A stretch of DNA of 64,000 bases from an uncultured Collinsella sp. (GTDB taxonomy: Bacteria > Actinomycetota > Coriobacteriia > Coriobacteriales > Coriobacteriaceae): the NCBI GenBank assembly GCA_900538305.1, contig UPXY01000003.1, positions 62,001-126,000 on the forward strand, given 5' to 3'. The notes under the pieces were generated by a model. That model did not search any database. It saw nothing but the letters and a program-made list of their open reading frames with translations, and had not been told where the DNA came from. Both the position numbers and the translations under genes were made by a program. Of the stretch, positions 35,339-43,390 are shown one piece after another (positions within the stretch are counted from its first letter, which is position 1; the number at the start of each line of letters is the position of its first letter).

Positions 35339-36484
35339 ATGGAACTGTCTGACATCAGGTCGCGCATCGATGGCATAGACGATGAGCTGTTGCGCCTGTT
35401 CGCCGAGCGCATGGGTCTCGCGGCAGATGTCGCGCGCGCCAAAGCCGGTACGGGCAAGGCGGTTTTCGACCCCGCGCGGGAACGCGAGAAGCTCGCTCGC
35501 GTGGCTGCGGAGGCACCCGAGGGGCTGCGCCCGCAGGCAATCGCGCTCTTCTCGCTCCTCATGTCCATGAACAAGGCCGAGCAGCAGCGCATCCTCGCTG
35601 GCGGCAACCCTACGACAACGAGCTCGCTTATGCGGCGCGCGCTGAAGGGCAATGACGAGCCCTTCCCTGCCACGGCGTCTGTTGCGTGCCAAGGCGTTGA
35701 GGGGGCATACAGCCAGATTGCCGCGTCGAAGCTGTTCCGTGTGCCGAACATCTCGTTTTTCAGCACGTTCGAAGGGGTGTTCCGCGCCGTGAGCGAAGGG
35801 CTATGCGAGTTCGGGGTGCTGCCCATAGAGAACTCGACCGCCGGTTCGGTGAACGCCGTGTACGACCTCCTCGCCGCGCATTCGTTTTACATCGTGCGGA
35901 GCCTACGCCTCAAGATCGATCACAACCTCCTCGCCAAGCCGGGGTGCGCTCTCGCCGATATCCGCGAGGTCTATTCCCACGAACAGGCTATCGCTCAATG
36001 CGCCGACTACCTTGAGCGCATCGGCGTAAAGGCGACAGCCTGCGAGAATACCGCGCGCGCGGCGGAGGCGGTCGCACGGTCGAGCCGAAGGGACGTGGCC
36101 GCCCTCTCCTCACGCGACTGCGCCGCGCTCTACGGGCTCGACATCATCGATGCGAACGTGCAGGATTCCGACAACAACTACACGCGCTTCGTCGTGATTT
36201 CGGCCGAGCCCGCCATCTATCCCGGTGCGAGCCGCACCTCTCTCATGCTCACGCTTTCGCACGAGCCCGGCTCGCTCTTCCGCGTGCTCGAACGTTTCTA
36301 TGCCCTCGACATCAACCTCGTGAAGCTCGAGAGCCGCCCCATCCCCGGCCGCGACTTCGAGTTCATGTTCTACTTCGATGTCGACTGCCCAGTCGGCGCG
36401 GCGTCACTCGGCACGCTTCTCGACGGCCTCGGCGACGTCTGCGAAAGCTTCACGTATTTCGGCAGCTACACGGAGGTACTATGA
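35339..36484 (+). CDS. pheA: Bifunctional chorismate mutase / prephenate dehydratase (P-protein)
   Basis: Makes phenylpyruvate from chorismate. Domains in order: AroQ-type chorismate mutase (1-85, IRSRIDGIDDELLRLFAERM), prephenate dehydratase (about 112-290, GVEGAYSQ, IENSTAGSV and the DNNYTRFVVI motif with its catalytic Thr), and an ACT regulatory domain (about 300-375) with SLFRVLERF and the ESRPIPGRDFEF motif that binds phenylalanine. 381 aa. Feedback inhibition by Phe is therefore expected. The stop overlaps the next start (ATGA). Confidence 0.95.
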   Translation: MELSDIRSRIDGIDDELLRLFAERMGLAADVARAKAGTGKAVFDPAREREKLARVAAEAPEGLRPQAIALFSLLMSMNKAEQQRILAGGNPTTTSSLMRRALKGNDEPFPATASVACQGVEGAYSQIAASKLFRVPNISFFSTFEGVFRAVSEGLCEFGVLPIENSTAGSVNAVYDLLAAHSFYIVRSLRLKIDHNLLAKPGCALADIREVYSHEQAIAQCADYLERIGVKATACENTARAAEAVARSSRRDVAALSSRDCAALYGLDIIDANVQDSDNNYTRFVVISAEPAIYPGASRTSLMLTLSHEPGSLFRVLERFYALDINLVKLESRPIPGRDFEFMFYFDVDCPVGAASLGTLLDGLGDVCESFTYFGSYTEVL

Positions 36485-37719
36485 CGAAGGTCTCACCGCG
36501 CACGGACGCGCCCTACGGCGTGCTGGGCCGCACGCTCGGCCACAGCTACACGCCACGCATCTACCCCATGCTCGCCGATATCGAATACGTGCGCTTCGAA
36601 CGCGAACCAGAAGAAGTGGAGGCGTTCCTGCGTGGAGACGAATGGTCGGGCGTGAACGTGACGATACCCTACAAACGCACCGTCGTGCCATACCTCGACG
36701 AGCTCACCGCATGCGCGAAGCGCCTGGGCAACGTGAACACCATCGTGCGCCTGCCAGACGGACGGCTGCGCGGCGGCAACACCGATTACTTCGGCTTCAA
36801 GACACTCGTCGAATCGACCGGTGTCGATGTGACCGGAAAGCGCGCGCTCGTGCTCGGCGGGAGCGGCGGCGCGGGAACTACCTGCATGACCGTGCTTGAA
36901 GACCTGGGCTGTGAGCCCATCGCTGTGGGACGCTCCGGCGCGGTAACATACGATGATCTTGATGCATACGCTGCGGTACATCTCATCGTGAATGCCACGC
37001 CCGTGGGGATGTACCCTGCCTGCCCGGACTCCCCTGTTGATCTTACTCGGTTCAAAGGCCTCGAAGCAGTCGTGGATATCGTCTACAATCCCGCCCGCAC
37101 CGGTCTCATGTTGCAGGCGGAAGAGCTCGGCGTCCCAAGCGCGGGAGGCCTCCTCATGCTCGTGGCGCAAGCAGCGGAGGCAGTGCGAGCCTACACCGGA
37201 GTCGAGGTCGCGCGCGAGCGCATCCTCGAGGTTACCAACGCGCTCTCGCAAGCAGAGCAGAACATTGCACTCATAGGAATGCCGGGTTCGGGCAAGACGC
37301 GCGTGGGACAGGCGCTTGCGCGGCTACTCGACCGCGAGCATGTCGACCTCGACGACGCGTTCCGCGAGCGAATCGGCATGAGCTGCGCCGAGTTCATCAC
37401 CACCCAGGGAGAAGAAGCCTTCCGAACGCGCGAGACGCAGGTGCTCGGCGAGGTCGCAAAGCGAAGCGGCCAGGTCATCTCCTGCGGCGGCGGCGTCGTC
37501 ACACGCGATGAGAACTATCCACTCCTGCATCAGAACAGCCGAATCGTGATGCTCAACCGGCCGATAAGCGAGCTTTCGCGCAAGGGGCGTCCCATTACCG
37601 CTCGCGACGGCGTCGAGAAACTCGCCGCTGAACGCATGCCGCGCTACCGCTCATGGGCAGACATCATCATCGATTCCCGCGAGAACGCCGAAGCTACCGC
37701 CCGCGCGCTCCTCAAGTGA
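36481..37719 (+). CDS. aroE-aroK: Shikimate dehydrogenase-shikimate kinase fusion
   Basis: One 412-residue chain covers two consecutive steps. Residues 1-255 are AroE: GRTLGHSYTPRIYP, catalytic Lys in TIPYKRT and Asp in GGNTDYFGFK, and NADP loop GGSGGAG. From residue 261 the chain is AroK: Walker A GMPGSGKTRVG, DLDDAF, FRTRET, CGGGVVTRDEN and the lid SRKGRPIT. Both halves look active; the second serine of the AroE SxS motif is Thr. A separate aroK lies at 45761. No in-frame stop or internal ribosome binding site is visible at the junction. Confidence 0.93.
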   Translation: MTKVSPRTDAPYGVLGRTLGHSYTPRIYPMLADIEYVRFEREPEEVEAFLRGDEWSGVNVTIPYKRTVVPYLDELTACAKRLGNVNTIVRLPDGRLRGGNTDYFGFKTLVESTGVDVTGKRALVLGGSGGAGTTCMTVLEDLGCEPIAVGRSGAVTYDDLDAYAAVHLIVNATPVGMYPACPDSPVDLTRFKGLEAVVDIVYNPARTGLMLQAEELGVPSAGGLLMLVAQAAEAVRAYTGVEVARERILEVTNALSQAEQNIALIGMPGSGKTRVGQALARLLDREHVDLDDAFRERIGMSCAEFITTQGEEAFRTRETQVLGEVAKRSGQVISCGGGVVTRDENYPLLHQNSRIVMLNRPISELSRKGRPITARDGVEKLAAERMPRYRSWADIIIDSRENAEATARALLK

Positions 37720-37761
37720 TGCGTTCAATCCAGAACTCAGACTCTCACTGAAAGGATTGTC

Positions 37762-38196
37762 ATGAAGGCTCTTGTCATCAATGGCCCAAACCTCAATATG
37801 CTCGGTATTCGCGAACCCGATATTTACGGTTCGCAAAACTACTCAGAACTCGAGCATATCTGTTTGCACGCAGGCCGAGAATTTGGCTTCGAGGCCGTCG
37901 AGGTGTTCCAGTCGAATCATGAGGGCGCTTTGGTCGACAAGATTCAGGAAGCCTATGGGGTCTTCGACGGAATCGTCATCAATCCAGCTGCATACACGCA
38001 TACGAGCGTAGCGATTCTCGATGCCCTGAAAGCCGTTGGCCTACCCGCTGTAGAGGTCCATATCTCCGACGTCGATGCTCGCGAAAGCTTTCGCCAGGTC
38101 TCTTATGCCGGCATGGCTTGTTTTAAGCGCGTCACCGGCGAGGGTCTCGCCGGTTATCGTCACGCCCTCGCCCTTCTCGCCGATAGGCTGAAGTGA
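37762..38196 (+). CDS. aroQ: 3-dehydroquinate dehydratase, type II
   Basis: Dodecameric type II enzyme, 144 aa. The catalytic Tyr is in DIYGSQNY, followed by FQSNHEGALVDKI, NPAAYTHTSVAI and EVHISDV. GAAAGG lies ahead of ATG 37762. Base composition is visibly lower in G+C than its neighbours, so the gene may be a later addition to the cluster. It is the last gene of the plus-strand block and runs into recN tail to tail across 25 bp with no clear terminator. Confidence 0.95.
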   Translation: MKALVINGPNLNMLGIREPDIYGSQNYSELEHICLHAGREFGFEAVEVFQSNHEGALVDKIQEAYGVFDGIVINPAAYTHTSVAILDALKAVGLPAVEVHISDVDARESFRQVSYAGMACFKRVTGEGLAGYRHALALLADRLK

Positions 38197-38221
38197 GGAC
38201 TTGAACCCTGAACTGAATGCA

Positions 38222-39847
38222 TCACTTCGTGAGGCTGAGCATTTCGCGAGCGTGGGCAAGGGAAGTCTCGGTGGCGTCACCCGAGAGCATGCGGGCAATC
38301 TCGCGCACGCGGTCTTCGCCCTCGACACGTGAAAGCCGGGTCTCGGGCACGTCCCCCTCGAGCTTCTCCACAACGTAATGACGCTCGGCGAGCACCGCGA
38401 CCTGCGCAACATGGGTAACGACGATGACCTGGTGCGTACGCGCCAGATCTGCGAGCACTGCGGCGAGCGAGCGCGCCACAGCACCGCCCACACCGGCATC
38501 GACCTCGTCGAAGACGAGCGTGTCCACGCCGTCGGCCTCGCCGAGCACCACTTTGCAGGCAAGCATCACGCGCGAGAGCTCACCACCCGAGGCGATACGG
38601 CGCAAAGGTCGAGGCGTGAGCCCGGATGCGCCTCGGTACAGCAGCTCGCACGCATGGGGTCCCATCTCCATCCAGCGCTCGCGTGGCAGCGGCCGCATGT
38701 CCCATACCAGTTCGGCCTTCCCCATCTCGAGGCGAGACATCTGCTTGCCGACCTCCCGGCAGAAGCGCGGCGCGGCGTCGGCTCTCCTGCGGGCAAGAAG
38801 CTTCGCCGCGCGCGCGAGCTCGGCTTCGGCGGCATCGAGCGTTTCCTGGGCGCGAGCGATGCGTGCTTCGCCATCGCTCACGAGCGAAAGCAACTCACGG
38901 GCTTCGTCGCGACGGGAAAAGACATCGTCCATATGAGGGCCGAACTGTCTCAGAAGCCCCTTCAATGCCGAATAACGTTCCTGTAGGCGCGCCAACCCAG
39001 CTGGATCGAAGTCGACGCTGTCGCGGTACCGTCGAAGATCGGACGAGGCATCTTCAAGGATGATCGCCGTCTCGCTCAGGCTATCAGCGAATTGCGCGAG
39101 CTTGCCATCGACCGTCCCCATACGCGAGAGCCCGGCGATGGCGGTGTTGAGCGCATCGAGCGCTCCCCCCTCGCCGGAAAGCGCCTCGGAGGCTTCGTGT
39201 GCCGTGGTTGCAAGCGCCTCGGCATGCTCAGCGCGGGGAAGCGTCTCTTCGAGCTCCTCGAACTCGCCAGGCACAGGGTCCACGTCCTCGATGCGCTCGA
39301 GCGCGAACCGCGCATCCTCGATCCTGGATCCCTGTGCGTTCGCCGCCGCCGTTACGCGCGCCAGCTCATCGGAAGCGGCGCGCGCTGCATGCAGCGCCTG
39401 GCGATAGCCTTCCAAGGCATCCAACACGGGCCGGCCCGCCCATGCGTCGACCATCTCGACATGGGAGGAGGCGTCGAGCAGGCGCTGGTGCTCGTGCTGC
39501 CCGCACAGGTCGACCGCAGGCCCCACGAGCTCGGCGAGCTCTTTCACACTCGCCATATGCCCGTCGATGCGCGCGCGGCTACGGCCGTCGGAGCCTACAC
39601 GGCGCGCGATGCACACCCCATCGGCATCGCGCACGCCCAGGAAGAGCCGTCCTTCAACCTCGGCAGCATCGGCGCCCTCTCGCACCTGGGAAGCTTCGGC
39701 GCGTTCGCCCACTAAAAGCTTCAAGGCAGAGAGCAGCGCCGTCTTTCCCGCTCCCGTCTCACCGGTGAGCACCGTGAGGCCGGGCGCAGGCGAGAATGTC
39801 GCATCGCGTATGAGCGCGAGATTTGAGACATGGATCTCATCGATCAT
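38222..39847 (-). CDS. recN: DNA repair protein RecN
   Basis: SMC-like ATPase for double-strand-break repair. Walker A TGETGAGKTALLSALKLL lies near residue 30; two long coiled-coil stretches follow; the C-terminal half has LTPRPLRRIASGGELSRVML (ABC signature) and Walker B LVFDEVDAGVGG. ATG 39847 has GGAG 6 nt upstream and overlaps the nadK end. 541 aa, normal length. Order tlyA-nadK-recN is common in Gram-positive bacteria. Confidence 0.95.
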   Translation of the reverse strand: MIDEIHVSNLALIRDATFSPAPGLTVLTGETGAGKTALLSALKLLVGERAEASQVREGADAAEVEGRLFLGVRDADGVCIARRVGSDGRSRARIDGHMASVKELAELVGPAVDLCGQHEHQRLLDASSHVEMVDAWAGRPVLDALEGYRQALHAARAASDELARVTAAANAQGSRIEDARFALERIEDVDPVPGEFEELEETLPRAEHAEALATTAHEASEALSGEGGALDALNTAIAGLSRMGTVDGKLAQFADSLSETAIILEDASSDLRRYRDSVDFDPAGLARLQERYSALKGLLRQFGPHMDDVFSRRDEARELLSLVSDGEARIARAQETLDAAEAELARAAKLLARRRADAAPRFCREVGKQMSRLEMGKAELVWDMRPLPRERWMEMGPHACELLYRGASGLTPRPLRRIASGGELSRVMLACKVVLGEADGVDTLVFDEVDAGVGGAVARSLAAVLADLARTHQVIVVTHVAQVAVLAERHYVVEKLEGDVPETRLSRVEGEDRVREIARMLSGDATETSLAHAREMLSLTK

Positions 39848-40697
39848 GGTGCACTCCATAGAACACGCGGGAGACCGAGTTGTAGAAGCTTTCAGGGCCA
39901 TAGTCGAGCAAGAGCACGTCTCCCGGACCCCTGCGCGCCACGATACGATCGACCAGCGTGTCTTTGACCATGAACTGCCCGTCGACGGCGATCGCGGGCA
40001 CCGAGGGGCGGTCTTGCGACATCGAGATCTCGACGACGTCGGAAGGCGAGGTAAGGAAGGCGCGCGCTTGGATGGTGTGCGGGGCGATGGGAACGCAGAC
40101 CATGCCCGTGTAATCGGGGCTTACGATAGGACCTCCCGCAGAAAGGGCGTATCCCGTCGATCCGGTCGCGGTGGACACCACGACGCCGTCGCCGCGCAGA
40201 CGGTCGATGTGATGCCCGGAGACGGTCATATCGAACTCGACCATATCGGAAAGCGGGCCGCGGGTGAGCGCAACATCGTTCAGGGCAAAGGTCTCGAGCG
40301 CGGCCTCCCCGCCCATCGATTCATGTGCATACACCTCGACAGAGAGCGTCGCACGACGGCTCACGTGCATCTCGCCGGCGAGCGCATCGGCCACCACGCC
40401 GAGTACATCGCGCTCTTCGGGGCTCGCCGCCGTGAGGAAGCCCACATGGCCATAGGAAAGGCCGAGAATGGGAATCTCCTGGTAGCCCACGATACGCGCC
40501 GCCCGCAACAGCGTGCCATCGCCGCCGAGCGAGATCACGAGGTCGGAGCCTTCGATATCAGGGGTCGCGGTGATGCCGCTGCGCTGGTCGGCCGCCCAGG
40601 CGACCTCATACCCTTGTCGACCAAGCCAGAGCTCGAGCGAAAGCCCGCTCTCGACCGCTTCGTTCTTGCGGTAATTCGGCACGAGGAACACCTTCAT
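39837..40697 (-). CDS. nadK: NAD kinase
   Basis: ATP- (or polyphosphate-) dependent phosphorylation of NAD to NADP. Diagnostic motifs are LGGDGTLLRAARI and the second conserved region GDGVVVSTATGSTGYALSAGG (cited in part: STATGSTGYALSAGGP). 286 aa from ATG 40697, which has GGGAGG 10 nt upstream; the GTG three codons earlier is too close to it. Start overlaps tlyA stop. Confidence 0.95.
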   Translation of the reverse strand: MKVFLVPNYRKNEAVESGLSLELWLGRQGYEVAWAADQRSGITATPDIEGSDLVISLGGDGTLLRAARIVGYQEIPILGLSYGHVGFLTAASPEERDVLGVVADALAGEMHVSRRATLSVEVYAHESMGGEAALETFALNDVALTRGPLSDMVEFDMTVSGHHIDRLRGDGVVVSTATGSTGYALSAGGPIVSPDYTGMVCVPIAPHTIQARAFLTSPSDVVEISMSQDRPSVPAIAVDGQFMVKDTLVDRIVARRGPGDVLLLDYGPESFYNSVSRVFYGVHHDR

Positions 40698-41494
40698 GCG
40701 CCGCACACCTCCCGAATCGCATCGCGCACGCGCGCAGAAGCCGCCTGAATATCGTTGTCACCCGCGTCGAGCGTGCCGAGCATGAAGAACTCGACATTGC
40801 CCTTTGCGCCGGTGATGGGCGATACGCACACGCCCTCGGGTACGAGGCCGCGAGCGCAAAAGAGCTCGAGCACGCTCTCGAGCACGTCGCGCCGAACGCG
40901 CGGGTCGCGGACGACGCCGCCCTCGCCCACATCGGCAGGATCAGCCTCGAACTGGGGCTTCACGAGTGTAAGAAAGCGTCCGCCGTCTGCAAGAAGCTCT
41001 ATGACGGCATCGATGATATGCCCGATGCTCGTGAACGAGACGTCGCACACCACGAGGTCGCAGCTCGATGCATAGCCCATGGCGGGGACATCGACCACGT
41101 TCGTGCGCTCAAGCAACTCGACCCGTTCATCGCAGCGTAGCGCCCATGCGAACTGGGCGCGCCCCACATCGACCGCGAGTACGCGCGCTGCGTCGCGTTT
41201 GAGCAGGCAGTCGGTAAAGCCGCCGGTCGAGCAGCCGATATCCGCGCATGCAAGGCCGCAGGGATCGACGTTGAACGCATCGAGCGCACCCTCGAGCTTG
41301 AGCCCACCGCGACCCACATAGGGCAGGCGTCCCTTCACATGGAGCTCTAATCCCGGTGCAACCTTAAGACCAGGCGATGTGAGGCGCTCGCCGCCCGAGG
41401 AAACATCGCCCGCCATCAACGTGCGCAGGGCATCCGCGCGATCCACGCAGATGCCCTGTGCGATCAATTCATCATCCAAGCGAACGCGCTTCAT
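40694..41494 (-). CDS. tlyA: 16S/23S rRNA 2'-O-methyltransferase TlyA (hemolysin A family)
   Basis: S4 RNA-binding domain (about 1-60, RLDDELIAQGICVDRADALR) followed by an FtsJ/RrmJ-type Rossmann domain with the SAM motif ADIGCSTGGFTDCLL. In mycobacteria TlyA methylates C1409 (16S) and C1920 (23S) and so confers capreomycin sensitivity. ATG 41494 gives 266 residues, the family length; the frame is open to 41602. It lies 10 nt after xseB. Confidence 0.94.
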   Translation of the reverse strand: MKRVRLDDELIAQGICVDRADALRTLMAGDVSSGGERLTSPGLKVAPGLELHVKGRLPYVGRGGLKLEGALDAFNVDPCGLACADIGCSTGGFTDCLLKRDAARVLAVDVGRAQFAWALRCDERVELLERTNVVDVPAMGYASSCDLVVCDVSFTSIGHIIDAVIELLADGGRFLTLVKPQFEADPADVGEGGVVRDPRVRRDVLESVLELFCARGLVPEGVCVSPITGAKGNVEFFMLGTLDAGDNDIQAASARVRDAIREVCGA

Positions 41495-41504
41495 GGCACG
41501 CTGC

Positions 41505-41804
41505 CTAATCCGCGTGCTCGCTGCTGTCGGCACCTGCCTCGTCAGGCGCACCATCGCCGACCGTGGGTTCAGATACCTCCCGACCGGGGGTATCCGATGC
41601 ACTCGCAGCTTCGAGCTGCTCAGCTTCGCTCGGGCTCAAATCGAAACTATCCACGAGCTCCACGGCATGTGAGCCGAGTGAAATCGCCTCATCGAAAAGG
41701 TCGAGGCTGCGCTCGAGCGATGTGTCCTTAGAGCGCACGGCCGAGATGATCTCGTCCATGCGCGTCGTGATGTCCTCAAAGCTGTTGCGTGTTGTCTCGG
41801 CCAT
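41505..41804 (-). CDS. xseB: Exodeoxyribonuclease VII small subunit
   Basis: XseB-like helical protein: SFEDITTRMDEIISAVRSK, then LERSLDLFDEAISLGSHAVELV. The last 40 residues are an acidic tail beyond the 60-residue conserved part. GAGGAG overlapping the nusB stop precedes the ATG. The usual partner xseA is not next to it, although nusB-xseA-xseB is the standard order; the large subunit must be elsewhere or lost. Confidence 0.85.
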   Translation of the reverse strand: MAETTRNSFEDITTRMDEIISAVRSKDTSLERSLDLFDEAISLGSHAVELVDSFDLSPSEAEQLEAASASDTPGREVSEPTVGDGAPDEAGADSSEHAD

Positions 41805-41807
41805 GCG

Positions 41808-42308
41808 CTAGCGCTCCTCTTCGCCCAGCGAGTCCAGAGCATCCGAAGCGCCCTCGGAAGGGTCGGTATCGGGCACAGAAACGTTCGCGAACAGGCGCGG
41901 GTCGCGGACGACGCGGCCGAGCACGCCGTTCACGAAGCTCGAGGAATCGTCGGTGCCGTATGCCTTCGCAAGCTCAACGGCCTCGTTGATCACGACGGCA
42001 TCGTCGATATCGTTCGAAGAGAACCGCAGCTCGTACACGGCGAGGCGCAACAGGTTGCGGTCGGCACCAGGCATGCGCGAAAGCGCCCAGTTCTCGGCCA
42101 CCCGCTGCAGGATAGGATCGATCTGCGCGATATGCTCATACGTCCCACGCGCGAGCTCCTCGGCATAGGGATCGAGCGGTCCCTTCGAGATGAGGAAGTC
42201 GCCCGCAAGAACATCATCCACGGAAAGCCGGCGAGCCTCTGCCTGGAAAAGCAGCTGCAACGCCTGGCTGCGCGCGAGTGTGCGCCCGCGCTCGACTTTC
42301 AGGCTCAC
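41808..42308 (-). CDS. nusB: Transcription antitermination factor NusB
   Basis: RNA-binding helical protein that, with S10, assembles on boxA for rRNA antitermination. Typical segments: ARSQALQLLFQAEAR, ALSRMPGADRNLLRLAVYEL, INEAVELAKAYGTDDSSSFVNGVLG. The frame is open far upstream (to 42950), but the start is GTG 42308: AAGGAG lies 5 nt before it and the family N-terminus begins there. 166 residues including an acidic C-terminal tail of about 25. Confidence 0.94.
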   Translation of the reverse strand: MSLKVERGRTLARSQALQLLFQAEARRLSVDDVLAGDFLISKGPLDPYAEELARGTYEHIAQIDPILQRVAENWALSRMPGADRNLLRLAVYELRFSSNDIDDAVVINEAVELAKAYGTDDSSSFVNGVLGRVVRDPRLFANVSVPDTDPSEGASDALDSLGEEER

Positions 42309-42310
42309 AC

Positions 42311-42670
42311 TTACTCCTTGGGGAAAACGAGGCCGTCGATGCACACGTCGACGCGCGCGACCTCGACGCCCACCTGGGCATCGATCACGTGCGCAACGGC
42401 AGCACGCACGGCCTCCGCGAGCTTCTTGAAGGGATAGCCGAAGAACACGACGACGTGCACCGTGAGCGCAAGCTGATCGTTCACGACCTCGGCCTCGACG
42501 GCGGGAGCCGCGGGTGCAGAGCGCGACTGGAACATCGAGACGAGGTTCGTCGCAAGATCCTTCACGCCCACCGATGCGATGCCCTCGACCTCTTCGACGG
42601 CGCGGGTCACGACAGCACCGATGACCTCGGGCGCGATGCCGATACCCGAAATGTAGATCTCCTGAGCCAT
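42311..42670 (-). CDS. Asp23/Gls24 family protein
   Basis: Alkaline-shock-type protein (119 aa from ATG 42670, GAGGGA upstream). Landmarks are GIGIAPEVIGAVVTRAVEEVEGI and VHVVVFFGYPFKKLAEAVR. In Firmicutes such proteins sit at the membrane and affect envelope stress. Position between efp and nusB is conserved in many Gram-positive bacteria, and nusB starts 2 nt after its stop. Confidence 0.9.
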   Translation of the reverse strand: MAQEIYISGIGIAPEVIGAVVTRAVEEVEGIASVGVKDLATNLVSMFQSRSAPAAPAVEAEVVNDQLALTVHVVVFFGYPFKKLAEAVRAAVAHVIDAQVGVEVARVDVCIDGLVFPKE

Positions 42671-42700
42671 GGGGTCCCTCATTTCTGCTTGAAGAAAGCG

Positions 42701-43264
42701 CTAGACGCGGGAAACGAACTTTCCGTCGCGGGTGTCGATCTTGATGGTCTCGCCCTCGTTGAGGTACATGGGAACCTGGACGACGGCACCCGTCTCGATG
42801 GTCGCGGGCTTCGTGGAGCCCTGAACGGTGTCGCCCTTGAAGCCGGGGTCGGTCTGGGTAATCTGAACCTCGATGAACATCGGGGGGTTCACGCCCATGA
42901 GCTCGTCGTCGGCATAGAGCAGCTGGCAGACGTCGTTCTCCTTGAGCCACTTGGCGTTGTCACCGATGAACTCATCGGACACGGGCACCTGCTCGTAGGT
43001 CTCGTTGTCCATGAAGATGTAGTCGTTGCCGTCGTTGTAGAGGTACTGCATCTCACGGGTGCTGAGCATGACGCTCTCGAACTTCGTACCGGCGTTGCAG
43101 GTCTGCTCGACGACGCGACCGGTCTTGATGTCCTTGGTCTTGTAGCGAACGAACGCGCCACCCTTGCCGGGCTTCACATGCTGGAACTCGACGATGGTGC
43201 ACACCTTATCCTTGATGCGCAGGCCGATGCCGTTCTTGAAATCTGCGGTGGTAATGGTTGCCAT
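42701..43264 (-). CDS. efp: Elongation factor P
   Basis: Relieves ribosome stalling at polyproline. Three domains in 187 residues; the loop that reaches the peptidyl-transferase centre is KPGKGGAFVR with Lys34 at the tip. No epmA/epmB or earP genes are in the window. A TATACT -10 lies at 43322-43327 upstream, with a poor -35, so efp-asp23-nusB-xseB-tlyA-nadK-recN may form one transcript. Confidence 0.96.
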   Translation of the reverse strand: MATITTADFKNGIGLRIKDKVCTIVEFQHVKPGKGGAFVRYKTKDIKTGRVVEQTCNAGTKFESVMLSTREMQYLYNDGNDYIFMDNETYEQVPVSDEFIGDNAKWLKENDVCQLLYADDELMGVNPPMFIEVQITQTDPGFKGDTVQGSTKPATIETGAVVQVPMYLNEGETIKIDTRDGKFVSRV

Positions 43265-43321
43265 GAATCGCCTTTCTTGCCTTTACGGGACTTTACGTTC
43301 CCCTTCAGCTATAACGTACAA

Positions 43322-43327
43322 AGTATA
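43322..43327 (-). promoter_or_regulatory. -10 box upstream of efp
   Basis: TATACT on the minus strand 58 nt ahead of the efp start; spacing to any -35 is unclear. Confidence 0.4.
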
Positions 43328-43390
43328 CTCTTTCGAGAGCGATGGCGCAGGTACATGCGAAATATACACGTCGCAGAGCAAACGCTGCGG

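Noticed and set aside
41808..42950. A 380-aa frame that could be a fused NusB
   Set aside because: Everything ahead of GTG 42308 overlaps the Asp23 and efp genes and is Arg/Gly/Pro-rich noise; the NusB domain has its own ribosome binding site.
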